The position numbers were made by a program, and so were the translations under genes. The notes beneath the pieces were generated by a model. The model was not told the DNA's origin, did no database searches, and saw only the letters and a list, made by a program, of their open reading frames with translations. From an uncultured Saprospiraceae bacterium (GTDB lineage Bacteria; Bacteroidota; Bacteroidia; Chitinophagales; Saprospiraceae), in contig CALSOU010000001.1 of assembly GCA_943788055.1 (NCBI GenBank), positions 226,198 through 290,197 of the forward strand: DNA of 64,000 nt. The letters run 5' to 3'. Shown here piece after piece: positions 29,291 through 37,598 of this stretch (positions within the stretch are counted from its first letter, which is position 1; each line of letters opens with the position of its first letter).

Positions 29291-29965
29291 CTATAGAATA
29301 TCCTTCAGCTCATGTAGGGAACTTATCTGATAGTCACTTTCTATTTGGTCATGTTTCTGAATAGGATCAAAAAGGCAAGTATTGAATCCAAATTCTCGCC
29401 CTCCAAGAATATCACTATGTGGATTGTCACCTATCACGATTACTTGGTCTTTAGGTGGACAATCGACTTTCTCCCAAGCAAATTGAAAATATCTAGAATC
29501 TGGCTTTGCAAGACCTATTTCGTCGGATACTACAATCGAATCAAATAAATGATCGATCTCAGCTGCCATTAATCTGGGACGCTGAACCTCCTTTAGTCCG
29601 TTTGTTATTGCTGATAGACTGTAGTTGGGATGAAGGTAATCTAGAATCTCTTCTGCACCGCTCATGAATCTTTTGTTTTCCACAAGCAATCTTAAGTATT
29701 TTCGGTTCATCATCAGCCCATCTAGCTTGATTCCATAGTGCTCTGCCGTATTTTCAAATCTAGATCTCCTCAAGGTCATCGAATCTATCACACCTCTCTC
29801 AAATAAATGCCATGCAGTATGATTATGCTCATGATAAACATCCAGAAACGAATTGTCGTAAGGTACATTCAACACTTCTGCAAATGACTTCAGAGCCTCA
29901 TTTGAAGCTGCAGTGAAATCAAAGAGCGTATTGTCCAAATCAAAGAATACGTGGGTTATTTTCAT
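29291..29965 (-). CDS. YjjG-type HAD phosphatase (noncanonical pyrimidine nucleotidase)
   Basis: 224 residues with all four HAD motifs: HVFFDLDNTLFDF (nucleophile and acid/base Asp), AITNGLKEVQRPRL (motif II Thr), GLAKPDSRYFQFA (motif III Lys), and VIGDNPHSDILGG (motif IV acids). The wording of these motifs matches the YjjG branch, which dephosphorylates dUMP, dTMP and noncanonical pyrimidine nucleotides. Its ATG overlaps by one base the TAA stop of the upstream VPS10/BNR gene (TAATG), so the two are translationally coupled despite unrelated functions. Confidence 0.9.
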   Translation of the reverse strand: MKITHVFFDLDNTLFDFTAASNEALKSFAEVLNVPYDNSFLDVYHEHNHTAWHLFERGVIDSMTLRRSRFENTAEHYGIKLDGLMMNRKYLRLLVENKRFMSGAEEILDYLHPNYSLSAITNGLKEVQRPRLMAAEIDHLFDSIVVSDEIGLAKPDSRYFQFAWEKVDCPPKDQVIVIGDNPHSDILGGREFGFNTCLFDPIQKHDQIESDYQISSLHELKDIL

Positions 29966-32823
29966 TACTTTAATTCTATACTTGTAATGACAGTTTGCTT
30001 ACTATCTGAGAATTCTAGCGTGTACTTACCTTCAACGAGATAGTACTGTCCGTTCTCTTTTGCTTCAAATTTTTCTTTCTGATGAAGACTCTTACGAAAT
30101 GCCTTCTCCATTTCCTCATCCCAAGTGTAGTCAAAACCATAATCTTGAAATCCTGCTTTTACTTCCCAAGAGTCTTTCCTGATTATTGTGCCATCTTCAG
30201 TCTTCAATACGACATCTAGTTTACCACCCTCTGGGTGATATACAAATAACTTGCTTTCTGGTTCGTTGAATTTTCTTAACCAATTTTTATTACCCCAGCT
30301 ATCTCTTACTCTACCTTTCAGTTCATTTTGCACTACCAACTCCTCACTCTTTCCCTGCACACTATAAATAGGCTCAAGATCTAACTTGTAAATTGAACGA
30401 CCGTGTGTACCAACCAAAAGATCCTTCTCCCGTTCTTGGATGACTAGGTCATGCACAGCAACTAAGGGTATTGAATTAGAAAGTATGTTAAACGAAGCTC
30501 CAGCATCAGTCGAAATGTACGTTCCATGATCCGTTCCTACATAGAGTAAAGTTTCAAACGTCGGGTCTTCCAAAATAACATTAACTGTTTCTAGCGGAAG
30601 ATCGAGTCCTATCTTTCTCCACGTTTTACCTCGATCATCAGAAACGTAAACCATGGATTCAAAATTATCCCATCGGTATCCGTTCAAACTGACAAATACT
30701 CTATCCAAATCATGAGAACTTGCCTGAATCCTACTTACCCAAAACTCGCCTGGCAAGCCATCCGTTAGATCAATCCACGTTGCACCTCCATCATCTGTTC
30801 GATAGACCATTCCATCATCACTTCCCGTATATATCAGACCAAATTTCAATGGGGACTCCGAAAAGCTAGTCAATGTTCCATATGCAACATCTCCCTTTCT
30901 ACCTCCTCGCGTTAGATCTCCTGAAATAGCAACAAAATCATTTCCCTGATTCATTGATCTCATCAACTTATTTGCACCCATATACAGGATATCTTGATTA
31001 TGGCTCGATAATGCTACGGGTGTCTGCCAATTCCATCGATAAGGACTATCACCTAATTCATGACTTGGAGTAACATATTTTCTCTCACCAGTATTCAGGT
31101 TGATTCGATAGTAGTTTCCAAACTGAAACCCTGTGTAAACAGTTTCATTGGTGCGCGTATCTACAGCTATTTGCATTCCGTCACCTCCCATTATTGACTT
31201 ATAAGGATATTGACCTGACTGATGCCATCTTACGCTTTCTTCGTATTCATTTGAACCATACCAGACTCCATTATCTTGTAACCCACCAAACACATTATAT
31301 GGCTCAGCATTGTCAACTTGTATGGCGTAGAATTGCCCTACAGATGGATTGTTACATTTAAACCAATTTTCGCCACCATCATATGTAATATTGATACCTC
31401 CGTCGTTTCCGTTGATAAGGTGAAGGTGATTTGTTGGGTTGACCCAAAGGGCATGGTGGTCAGCATGAACATTAGCCTTATTCATGTTTTCAAATGTTTT
31501 ACCACCATCATCTGATCGTAGAATAGGGACACCTGCGATATAAACGACTTCAGGATTACTAGGCGCAGCTTCCACAAGTCCGAAATAGTACCCGTAACTA
31601 TTATATACTCTGTCTAGATACTCATCGTGTGTCTTAGTCCATGTTTGACCTTCATCGTGACTTACGTAGAGTTCTGCTCCCTTTACCGGAGTATCGAACA
31701 AAAGTCTGTTGGCGTCTTCAAGATAGGTCGCTAGATCAGCTACTTTAACCTTTCCATCCTTGATATCTTCAGTAACTCCTTCGCTTGTATACTTCTTAGG
31801 AAAATTATTGGATCTCAGGTATTTTTCAACCTTGTCAGAATCTAATTTAAGAAAGTCATCTTTAGACATTGACTTCAGTTGATCCTTTGCCAGTTGGTCC
31901 GACATGTTTTCTTTTTCTTCAGCCTCTCTTCTGTCGTAGTTGTCGACAAGCGCGTACAAGAACGACTGGCCACCTTGATATGCCATGGACAAACCAATCC
32001 TACCTGTTCCTTCAGTATGCGGAAAACCATTTTTGTTGTCTAGTAGATTTGACCAAGTTTTTCCTCCATCAGTAGTTTTATAGATTGAAGATTCAAGTCC
32101 TGATTCTGTAAAGTCCCAAGCTCTTCTAGTTCTTTGCCAAGCACTTGCATATAGTGTTTCAGGATCTTTTGGATCCATGATGCATTCAACTATCCCAGTT
32201 TTTTCAGAAATGCTCAATACTTTTTCCCAAGATTCACCAGAATTTGTTGTTTTGAACAAACCCCGTTCATCATTATCGGAATATAAATGTCCCAACGCAG
32301 CAACATAAACCGTCTTTGGTGACGCCGGATGAATAATTACCCGACCGATATGATGCGAATCTTCTAGACCTTTGAAACTCCAAGTTTCTCCATCATCACT
32401 TGAATGAAACATTCCTGCACCTGCGTATGAAGAACGACTCGAATTCACTTCACCAGTTCCCAACCAAATCTCATTCGTTTCCCAATTAATATCAAAGGCT
32501 CCAATCGTCATAACCATTTCTTGATCAAATAGAGGTTCAAAACTTGCCCCATTATTAATGGTTTTCCATAGACCTCCAGAAGCATAGGCTACATAAAAAA
32601 TATGATGATCTTTAGGATTGACTTTTAGGTCTACTACACGACCACTCATGACCGTGGGCCCTATATTCTTGGCATTGATGCCGCCAAAAGGACTCATCTT
32701 GGCTTTTGAAAGCTTTTCTTGAGCAGAATTTACTCTTTTACTAGATTCTGTGGCAGGTATTTCATTTTGGGCGAAAGCCCCACTCATGACAAAAGCTAAC
32801 AGGAATGTGCAGATGTATTTCAT
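29965..32823 (-). CDS. VPS10/BNR-repeat (sortilin-like) secreted beta-propeller protein, copy 1
   Basis: 952 residues from ATG 32823, the start that opens into a signal peptide (MKYICTFLLAFVMSGAFAQ); the upstream in-frame ATG at 32886 would precede it by 21 poor residues. At least eight Asp-box motifs (S/T-x-D-x-G-x-x-W/F) are spread over residues about 110-800, e.g. SSDDGETW, TTDGGKTW, RSDDGGKTF, YDGGENWF, TDDGGATW. This is the sortilin/VPS10 or WD40/YVTN/BNR glycosyl-hydrolase-like group common in Bacteroidota; enzymatic activity is unproven. No T9SS domain is seen at the C-terminus (SIELK). A paralogue lies at 50894-53964. Confidence 0.85.
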   Translation of the reverse strand: MKYICTFLLAFVMSGAFAQNEIPATESSKRVNSAQEKLSKAKMSPFGGINAKNIGPTVMSGRVVDLKVNPKDHHIFYVAYASGGLWKTINNGASFEPLFDQEMVMTIGAFDINWETNEIWLGTGEVNSSRSSYAGAGMFHSSDDGETWSFKGLEDSHHIGRVIIHPASPKTVYVAALGHLYSDNDERGLFKTTNSGESWEKVLSISEKTGIVECIMDPKDPETLYASAWQRTRRAWDFTESGLESSIYKTTDGGKTWSNLLDNKNGFPHTEGTGRIGLSMAYQGGQSFLYALVDNYDRREAEEKENMSDQLAKDQLKSMSKDDFLKLDSDKVEKYLRSNNFPKKYTSEGVTEDIKDGKVKVADLATYLEDANRLLFDTPVKGAELYVSHDEGQTWTKTHDEYLDRVYNSYGYYFGLVEAAPSNPEVVYIAGVPILRSDDGGKTFENMNKANVHADHHALWVNPTNHLHLINGNDGGINITYDGGENWFKCNNPSVGQFYAIQVDNAEPYNVFGGLQDNGVWYGSNEYEESVRWHQSGQYPYKSIMGGDGMQIAVDTRTNETVYTGFQFGNYYRINLNTGERKYVTPSHELGDSPYRWNWQTPVALSSHNQDILYMGANKLMRSMNQGNDFVAISGDLTRGGRKGDVAYGTLTSFSESPLKFGLIYTGSDDGMVYRTDDGGATWIDLTDGLPGEFWVSRIQASSHDLDRVFVSLNGYRWDNFESMVYVSDDRGKTWRKIGLDLPLETVNVILEDPTFETLLYVGTDHGTYISTDAGASFNILSNSIPLVAVHDLVIQEREKDLLVGTHGRSIYKLDLEPIYSVQGKSEELVVQNELKGRVRDSWGNKNWLRKFNEPESKLFVYHPEGGKLDVVLKTEDGTIIRKDSWEVKAGFQDYGFDYTWDEEMEKAFRKSLHQKEKFEAKENGQYYLVEGKYTLEFSDSKQTVITSIELK

Positions 32824-32957
32824 AAAGTTCATATTTCTTGCGAAAGTACAAATTCGACACGGATTTAAAACTGCTAACAAGGCCATTTACCTAATTTGAG
32901 TCGTATTTGTCTCGTCCGATAGATACCAAACTTGAAGGCATTTGTTAGATTATTTAA

Positions 32958-32965
32958 TACTTTTG
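32958..32965 (+). promoter_or_regulatory. Bacteroidota -7 box (TACTTTTG) for the ArsC-like gene
   Basis: TACTTTTG stands 23 bases before ATG 32981. It overlaps the possible N-terminal extension from TTG 32942 and supports the ATG start. It may also drive the PKS operon, which begins 66 bases after this gene. Confidence 0.45.
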
Positions 32966-32980
32966 AGAAAATTTTTTTTC

Positions 32981-33346
32981 ATGAAAACGATCACTATCTA
33001 TCATAATCCACGATGTGGAAAATCTCGAGCTGGTCTAGCTATTGCCAAAGAATTAGCAGAAACAGTTGAAGTACGTAATTACCTAAAAGAGGAACTAAGT
33101 TTAGTAGAACTGAAAAAGATTCTAAAACAGCTAGATTATATGCCGTTAGAACTCGTGAGGAAAAATGAGTCACTTTGGAGAGCAGAGTTTAAGAAGCGAG
33201 ATTTAACAGATAAAGAAGTAGCGCAAGCTATGATCGCAAATCCTAAATTAATTGAGAGACCTATTCTTGTGATACGAGACCAAGCGATAATTGGTAGACC
33301 CACTGAAAAGATTGAACCTTGGATCAAATCGAAGTTTTCGGAATGA
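32981..33346 (+). CDS. ArsC/Spx-family arsenate reductase-like protein
   Basis: 121 residues from ATG 32981. The motif TIYHNPRCGKSRAGL holds the active-site cysteine, and VELKKILKQL, MIANPKLIERPILV and IIGRP-EKI match the glutaredoxin-coupled ArsC family (conserved Arg in ERP). The likely activity is thiol-dependent arsenate reduction, although many short ArsC-like proteins of Bacteroidota have no arsenic genes beside them, as here. It lies 66 bases upstream of the FAD oxidoreductase that opens the PKS operon, so readthrough is possible. Confidence 0.88.
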   Translation: MKTITIYHNPRCGKSRAGLAIAKELAETVEVRNYLKEELSLVELKKILKQLDYMPLELVRKNESLWRAEFKKRDLTDKEVAQAMIANPKLIERPILVIRDQAIIGRPTEKIEPWIKSKFSE

Positions 33347-33411
33347 TCCAGACTAATTAATAGAAATCAATTACACCATCAAACTTATAGGAGCTAAACA
33401 ACGCTAATTCT

Positions 33412-34569
33412 GTGAAAAAAATAGATGTAATAACGATCGGTGGTGGTCTAGCAGGTTTAACGGCAGCGATTCATCTACGGATCCAAGGATTCGAGATTCA
33501 AGTTGTTGAGCCCAACCTGTACCCGAAGCATAAAGTTTGCGGTGAGTATATATCCAATGAGGTAAAACCTTACCTATCTTCTCTAGGGATTGACGTAGAT
33601 GGAGCTGGAGCGAAAGACATTAAAAGGTTTCAACTCACAAATACCAAAAACAAATCAATCGAAGCAGAATTACCGCTTGGAGGCTTTGGTATCAGTCGCT
33701 ATACACTTGATAAGCTTATGGCTGACCGTGCAATTGAACTTGGAGTCGAGATAATTCAAGATAAAGTCACAAATGTCACTTATGGTGGTAATGGCTTTAA
33801 AGTAGAACTTAAAAAAAGTAGCTCCCCATTGATCTCGACTTTGGTAGTGGGAGCTTATGGTAAACGTAGCACCCTAGATAAAAATCTAGGTAGACGATTT
33901 ATCAAAGAGCGAACTCCATGGATCGGCGTTAAGAGCCACTATGAAAGTACTTTCCCAGAAGATTTAGTTTCTCTCAACCATTTTGAAGGTGGCTATTGTG
34001 GCTTATCAAACGTTGAAAACCAGAGAGTTAACGCCTGCTACCTGATTCATCAATCTACCTTTCAAAAATATAGAAATATTGAAGATGTTCAGAATAACGT
34101 TTTGTCTGCAAATCCTTTCATGGCTGAGTTCTACGCTTCTTCAAAAATGCTATTTAATAAACCTCTTAGCATCAGTCAAATATACTTTGGCAAAAGAGAT
34201 TTAGTCTATAATCACATTTTGATGATCGGAGACACAGGTGGAATGATACATCCCCTGGCAGGTAATGGAATGGCCATTGCAATACATTCAGCAAAATTAG
34301 CCTCTGAATCAGTTTCACTGTTCTTAGAAGGTAAGATGAGTAAAGGGGAGATGGAACATAGATATGCAATAGAAAGAAAAAAAGCTTTTGCCAAAAGAAT
34401 TCGTGCTGGAAAGTATATACAATCGCTCTTTGAGAAGCAGAAATTAAGTCATCAAGCAATGCAGCTTGTACATTACGTTCCTTTTATAATTCCTTCCATC
34501 ATTCGTCTCACACATGGTAAACCAATAAGCACTTTGGATAAATCCAAAAATTGCTGTATTATAGCGTAA
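33412..34569 (+). CDS. FAD-dependent oxidoreductase (geranylgeranyl reductase / flavin hydroxylase-like), PKS operon
   Basis: 385 residues from a GTG start. The N-terminal dinucleotide fold ITIGGGLAGLTAAIHL (GxGxxG-type) ends at an acidic residue in VVEP, and KHKVCGEYIS is typical of the geranylgeranyl-reductase branch. The second FAD motif is MIGDTGGMIHPLAGNGMA (GD box, about residues 267-284). Such enzymes reduce isoprenoid double bonds or hydroxylate aromatic rings. Being the first gene of a type III PKS operon, it is best read as a tailoring oxygenase or reductase of the polyketide, comparable in position to the flavoprotein SrsC of the Streptomyces srs phenolic lipid operon. This parallel is inference. 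Confidence 0.85.
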   Translation: MKKIDVITIGGGLAGLTAAIHLRIQGFEIQVVEPNLYPKHKVCGEYISNEVKPYLSSLGIDVDGAGAKDIKRFQLTNTKNKSIEAELPLGGFGISRYTLDKLMADRAIELGVEIIQDKVTNVTYGGNGFKVELKKSSSPLISTLVVGAYGKRSTLDKNLGRRFIKERTPWIGVKSHYESTFPEDLVSLNHFEGGYCGLSNVENQRVNACYLIHQSTFQKYRNIEDVQNNVLSANPFMAEFYASSKMLFNKPLSISQIYFGKRDLVYNHILMIGDTGGMIHPLAGNGMAIAIHSAKLASESVSLFLEGKMSKGEMEHRYAIERKKAFAKRIRAGKYIQSLFEKQKLSHQAMQLVHYVPFIIPSIIRLTHGKPISTLDKSKNCCIIA

Positions 34570-34580
34570 ATTAAAAGCGT

Positions 34581-35300
34581 ATGTTCCCAGACACCAGTGT
34601 CAGAACTGATGAAGAAGAAGAGATGGATGATTTCAGTTTGGCTGGAGAATCATTTGGTCAAGTGCTAGACAATATTGCATCGATAAACAGATGGCTTGGA
34701 GGTAACACAGCCACGATATCCGCGCTAAATAAGCTTATAACAGAACAAGCATTCGATGAGCTTAAAATCATAGATGCCGGTTGCGGAGGAGGTGATATGT
34801 GCCGTGAAATTGCAAAGTGGGGTAGGAAAGTTGGTCAAAAAACGAGTATAATTGGTATTGATGCAAATGCCTATGCACTAAAACACGCAGCAAAGAAATC
34901 AACCGAATATAAGGAGATTTCTTATGAAGTTGTCGATATTTTTTCCAATAAATTTCAAGAAATCCCTTCCGATGTTTTGGTTTGCACTTTGACTCTACAT
35001 CATTTCAAAGATCCGCAGATAGTTAATTGGCTGACTGCCTGCATTGACAATGGCGCGATTGTAATTGTCAATGACTTGCATAGAAGTGGTTTGGCCTATC
35101 GACTCTTCCAACTTGTGGCATTCGTCTTTAGACTAGATAGAATGAATAGAGATGACGGCCTAATTTCAATACTCCGTGGTTTCAAGAGAGTAGATCTAGA
35201 AAAATATACAAATTCGATAAAGGAGAACATAGAAAATATAGAATACTCAATCCAATGGAAATGGGCATTTCGCTATCTATGGCTAATTAAGAAAATATGA
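34581..35300 (+). CDS. Class I SAM-dependent methyltransferase, PKS operon
   Basis: 239 residues. Motif I is IIDAGCGGGDMCREIA (about residues 67-82), the acidic end of strand 2 is IIGIDANAYAL, and motif post-I and IV appear as VCTLTLHHFKDP. This is a Rossmann-type small-molecule methyltransferase. The start follows the oxidoreductase stop by 11 bases, and its last codons overlap the PKS start in an ATGA arrangement, so it is coupled to the PKS. The predicted job is O- or C-methylation of the PKS product; the acceptor atom cannot be told from sequence. Confidence 0.88.
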   Translation: MFPDTSVRTDEEEEMDDFSLAGESFGQVLDNIASINRWLGGNTATISALNKLITEQAFDELKIIDAGCGGGDMCREIAKWGRKVGQKTSIIGIDANAYALKHAAKKSTEYKEISYEVVDIFSNKFQEIPSDVLVCTLTLHHFKDPQIVNWLTACIDNGAIVIVNDLHRSGLAYRLFQLVAFVFRLDRMNRDDGLISILRGFKRVDLEKYTNSIKENIENIEYSIQWKWAFRYLWLIKKI

Positions 35301-36349
35301 GTGTACGAATAAAAGCTGTTAGTAAAAGTCTACCTCAATATACGAGAAAGACAAGCGAAATTATGCCTTTCCTTGATGTTTGGTTGGATGGGCAAGAGGA
35401 TCGTTTTGCGCGAAAAGTCAAGAAGATATTTGAGAATGCTGCAGTTGACCAGAGATATTCAATCATGTCTCCTGAGGAAGTATTTACACACACTTCATTT
35501 GAAGACAAAAACGATATTTATTGTAGAGAAGTCCAGAAATTGGGAATCGACGTTCTGAAGAAGGCTTTAAATAAAGCGGATTGGGATCCTAAATCTCTAG
35601 ATTACATCATTACTGTGAGTTGCACGGGCATCATGATTCCTTCATTGGATGCCTATTTGATCAATGCACTAGATCTCAAACAAGATATCGTTAGACTTCC
35701 AGTTACAGAAATGGGATGTGCAGCAGGAGTTTCTGGGACAATCTATGCCAAAAACTTCCTACAAGCGAATCCAGGAAAACGGGCTGCTGTTGTAGCGATC
35801 GAATCACCCACAGCGACTTTCCAACATGAAGATTATTCGATGGTCAATGTCGTTAGTGCCGCAATATTTGGGGATGGAGCCGCTTGCTTACTTTTGAGCT
35901 CATCAGAGGAAGATGAAGGGCCAGAAGTCGTTGATGACAGTATGTATCACTTTTATGATGCGACACACTTGATGGGTTTTCATCTACGGAATAGTGGTCT
36001 TCAAATGATTTTGGACAAATCCGTTCCTGATCAAATTCAAGAACATTTTCCAAAGATTATTATGCCTTTCTTAGAGAGAAATAGTCTTTCAATAGAAGAT
36101 GTCGAACATTTAATCTTTCATCCGGGCGGCAAAAAGATCGTGATGACCGTCGAAGAACTTTTTGGCAAACTGGGCAAGAATATAAACGACACGAAAGAAG
36201 TTTTGCGATTGTACGGAAATATGTCCAGTGCAACTGTTTTATATGTTCTTGAAAGAATCATATATAAGAAACCGAAAAAGGGAGATTACGGCCTCATGTT
36301 GAGCTTTGGGCCAGGATTTTCAGCTCAACGGGTACTATTAAAATGGTAG
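35297..36349 (+). CDS. Type III polyketide synthase (chalcone/stilbene synthase-like)
   Basis: 350 residues, the normal size for a bacterial type III PKS. The catalytic triad is in place: Cys141 in VTEMGCAAG, His275 in IFHPGGKK, and Asn308 in LYGNMSSAT. The C-terminal GLMLSFGPGFSAQRVLL holds the GFGPG-type loop (here SFGPGF). The enzyme is a homodimeric ketosynthase that extends an acyl starter with malonyl-CoA and cyclises it to a resorcinol, phloroglucinol or pyrone. The genes downstream suggest that the starter is an acyl chain made within the operon. It starts 4 bases inside the methyltransferase gene and is followed by the SDR after 5 bases. Confidence 0.93.
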   Translation: MSVRIKAVSKSLPQYTRKTSEIMPFLDVWLDGQEDRFARKVKKIFENAAVDQRYSIMSPEEVFTHTSFEDKNDIYCREVQKLGIDVLKKALNKADWDPKSLDYIITVSCTGIMIPSLDAYLINALDLKQDIVRLPVTEMGCAAGVSGTIYAKNFLQANPGKRAAVVAIESPTATFQHEDYSMVNVVSAAIFGDGAACLLLSSSEEDEGPEVVDDSMYHFYDATHLMGFHLRNSGLQMILDKSVPDQIQEHFPKIIMPFLERNSLSIEDVEHLIFHPGGKKIVMTVEELFGKLGKNINDTKEVLRLYGNMSSATVLYVLERIIYKKPKKGDYGLMLSFGPGFSAQRVLLKW

Positions 36350-36354
36350 AGTAG

Positions 36355-37140
36355 ATGGGATACTTTGATGACAAGAATCAGTGGGGAATAATTATTGGTG
36401 GTAGTAGCGGATTGGGATTTGCTAGTGCGTACAAATTGGCAAGTGAAGGAATGAATCTAATTATCGTTCACCGTGATAAAAGGTCTGACAGAGATACTAT
36501 CGAAGCGAAATTCGAAGAATTAAGAGCATTTGGTGTAAAAGTGGAGAGCTTCAATATGGATGCTGTCAACGGTGATAAAATGAATGAGTTGATAGAACAA
36601 ATACCTACGTTGATTCACCACGGAAAAATTAAAGTTCTGCTGCACTCGATTGCGAAAGGAAATCTCAAGCGAATAATGAAGGACGATGGACTCAGCCTAC
36701 AGGATTTTAATCTAACAATACAGAGTATGGGCACTAGTATTTACGCTTGGGTAAAAGCTCTACTCGAAGCTGATTTGTTTCAGAAAGATTCAAGAGTATT
36801 AGCTTTTACATCTGAGGGTAGTTACAAATCTCAAATGTACTATGCAGCTGTATCTGCTGCTAAAGCCGCACTTGAATCAATCGTACGTTCAATAGCTCTC
36901 GAATTAGCACCTTTTGAGATAAAAGCAAATTGTATACAAGCAGGAACTACCGAAACGGCTGCATTAATGAGAATCCCAAATTCAGATGAACTCATCGAAT
37001 ATTCTAAAATGCGAAATCCTTATCAACGGCTTACAGCGCCCGAAGATGTCGGGAACGTGGTTTTCCTCATGACAATGAATGAATCTAGTTGGATTAATGG
37101 TTCTATTATCCGAGTTGATGGAGGAGAACACTTACGATAA
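36355..37140 (+). CDS. SDR-family enoyl-ACP reductase-like protein (FabL/FabI type), PKS operon
   Basis: 261 residues. The cofactor loop is IIIGGSSGLGFA (GxxxGxG), and the active-site arrangement is Tyr163-x6-Lys170 in MYYAAVSAAKAALES. A Y-x6-K spacing is the mark of enoyl-ACP reductases of the FabI/FabL group, whereas ordinary SDR ketoreductases have Y-x3-K. The following IALELAPFEIKANCIQAGTTETAAL and the C-terminal WINGSIIRVDGGEHL also fit FabL. The likely reaction is NAD(P)H reduction of a 2-enoyl-ACP in building the starter chain. No separate ketoreductase gene is present in the operon. Confidence 0.8.
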   Translation: MGYFDDKNQWGIIIGGSSGLGFASAYKLASEGMNLIIVHRDKRSDRDTIEAKFEELRAFGVKVESFNMDAVNGDKMNELIEQIPTLIHHGKIKVLLHSIAKGNLKRIMKDDGLSLQDFNLTIQSMGTSIYAWVKALLEADLFQKDSRVLAFTSEGSYKSQMYYAAVSAAKAALESIVRSIALELAPFEIKANCIQAGTTETAALMRIPNSDELIEYSKMRNPYQRLTAPEDVGNVVFLMTMNESSWINGSIIRVDGGEHLR

Positions 37141-37151
37141 CAATATCAGAA

Positions 37152-37598
37152 ATGGACAAGAATCAGTGGATAATAGATAACCTACCTTATAGCGATCCGT
37201 TCCGTTTTGTTGACCAGATAGATAGTATTGACGAGGAACGTGTTGAAGGTAGATATCACTTTCATAAAGACCACGATTTTTACAAAGGTCACTTTAAGAA
37301 TAATCCTGTCACTCCCGGCGTCATATTATCAGAATGTATGGCTCAAATCGGTGTAGTAAGTTTGGGAATCTATCTTCTCAGAGATCAGGACATAAAGGGT
37401 CTAGAAATTGGACTTACATCAATCTCTGCGGACTACTATATCCCTGTGTTTCCAGACGAGACTGTGATAGTCAAAAGTGAAAAAAAGTATTTCCGTTTCA
37501 ATAAGCTAAAGTGCTTATGTAAAATGTATAATGAGGATGAAAAATTGGTCTGTAAAGCAGAGATAGCCGGCATGATGAAAATAGAGAAAGATGACTAG
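37152..37598 (+). CDS. FabZ/FabA-like hotdog 3-hydroxyacyl-ACP dehydratase, PKS operon
   Basis: 148 residues of the single hotdog fold. The catalytic residues are His47 in YKGHFKNNPVTPGVI and Glu61 in LSECMAQIG, the His/Glu pair of FabZ and FabA. The N-terminal LPYSDPFRFVDQID matches the family start. It would dehydrate 3-hydroxyacyl-ACP to the enoyl-ACP used by the SDR encoded just upstream. The gene overlaps the ketosynthase start by 8 bases, which implies coupled translation. Confidence 0.85.
   Translation: MDKNQWIIDNLPYSDPFRFVDQIDSIDEERVEGRYHFHKDHDFYKGHFKNNPVTPGVILSECMAQIGVVSLGIYLLRDQDIKGLEIGLTSISADYYIPVFPDETVIVKSEKKYFRFNKLKCLCKMYNEDEKLVCKAEIAGMMKIEKDD

Noticed and set aside
33380..33388. 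TAAGTTTG box on the minus strand before the PKS operon
   Set aside because: No minus-strand gene follows it; it is probably a chance match to the degenerate TAnnTTTG consensus.
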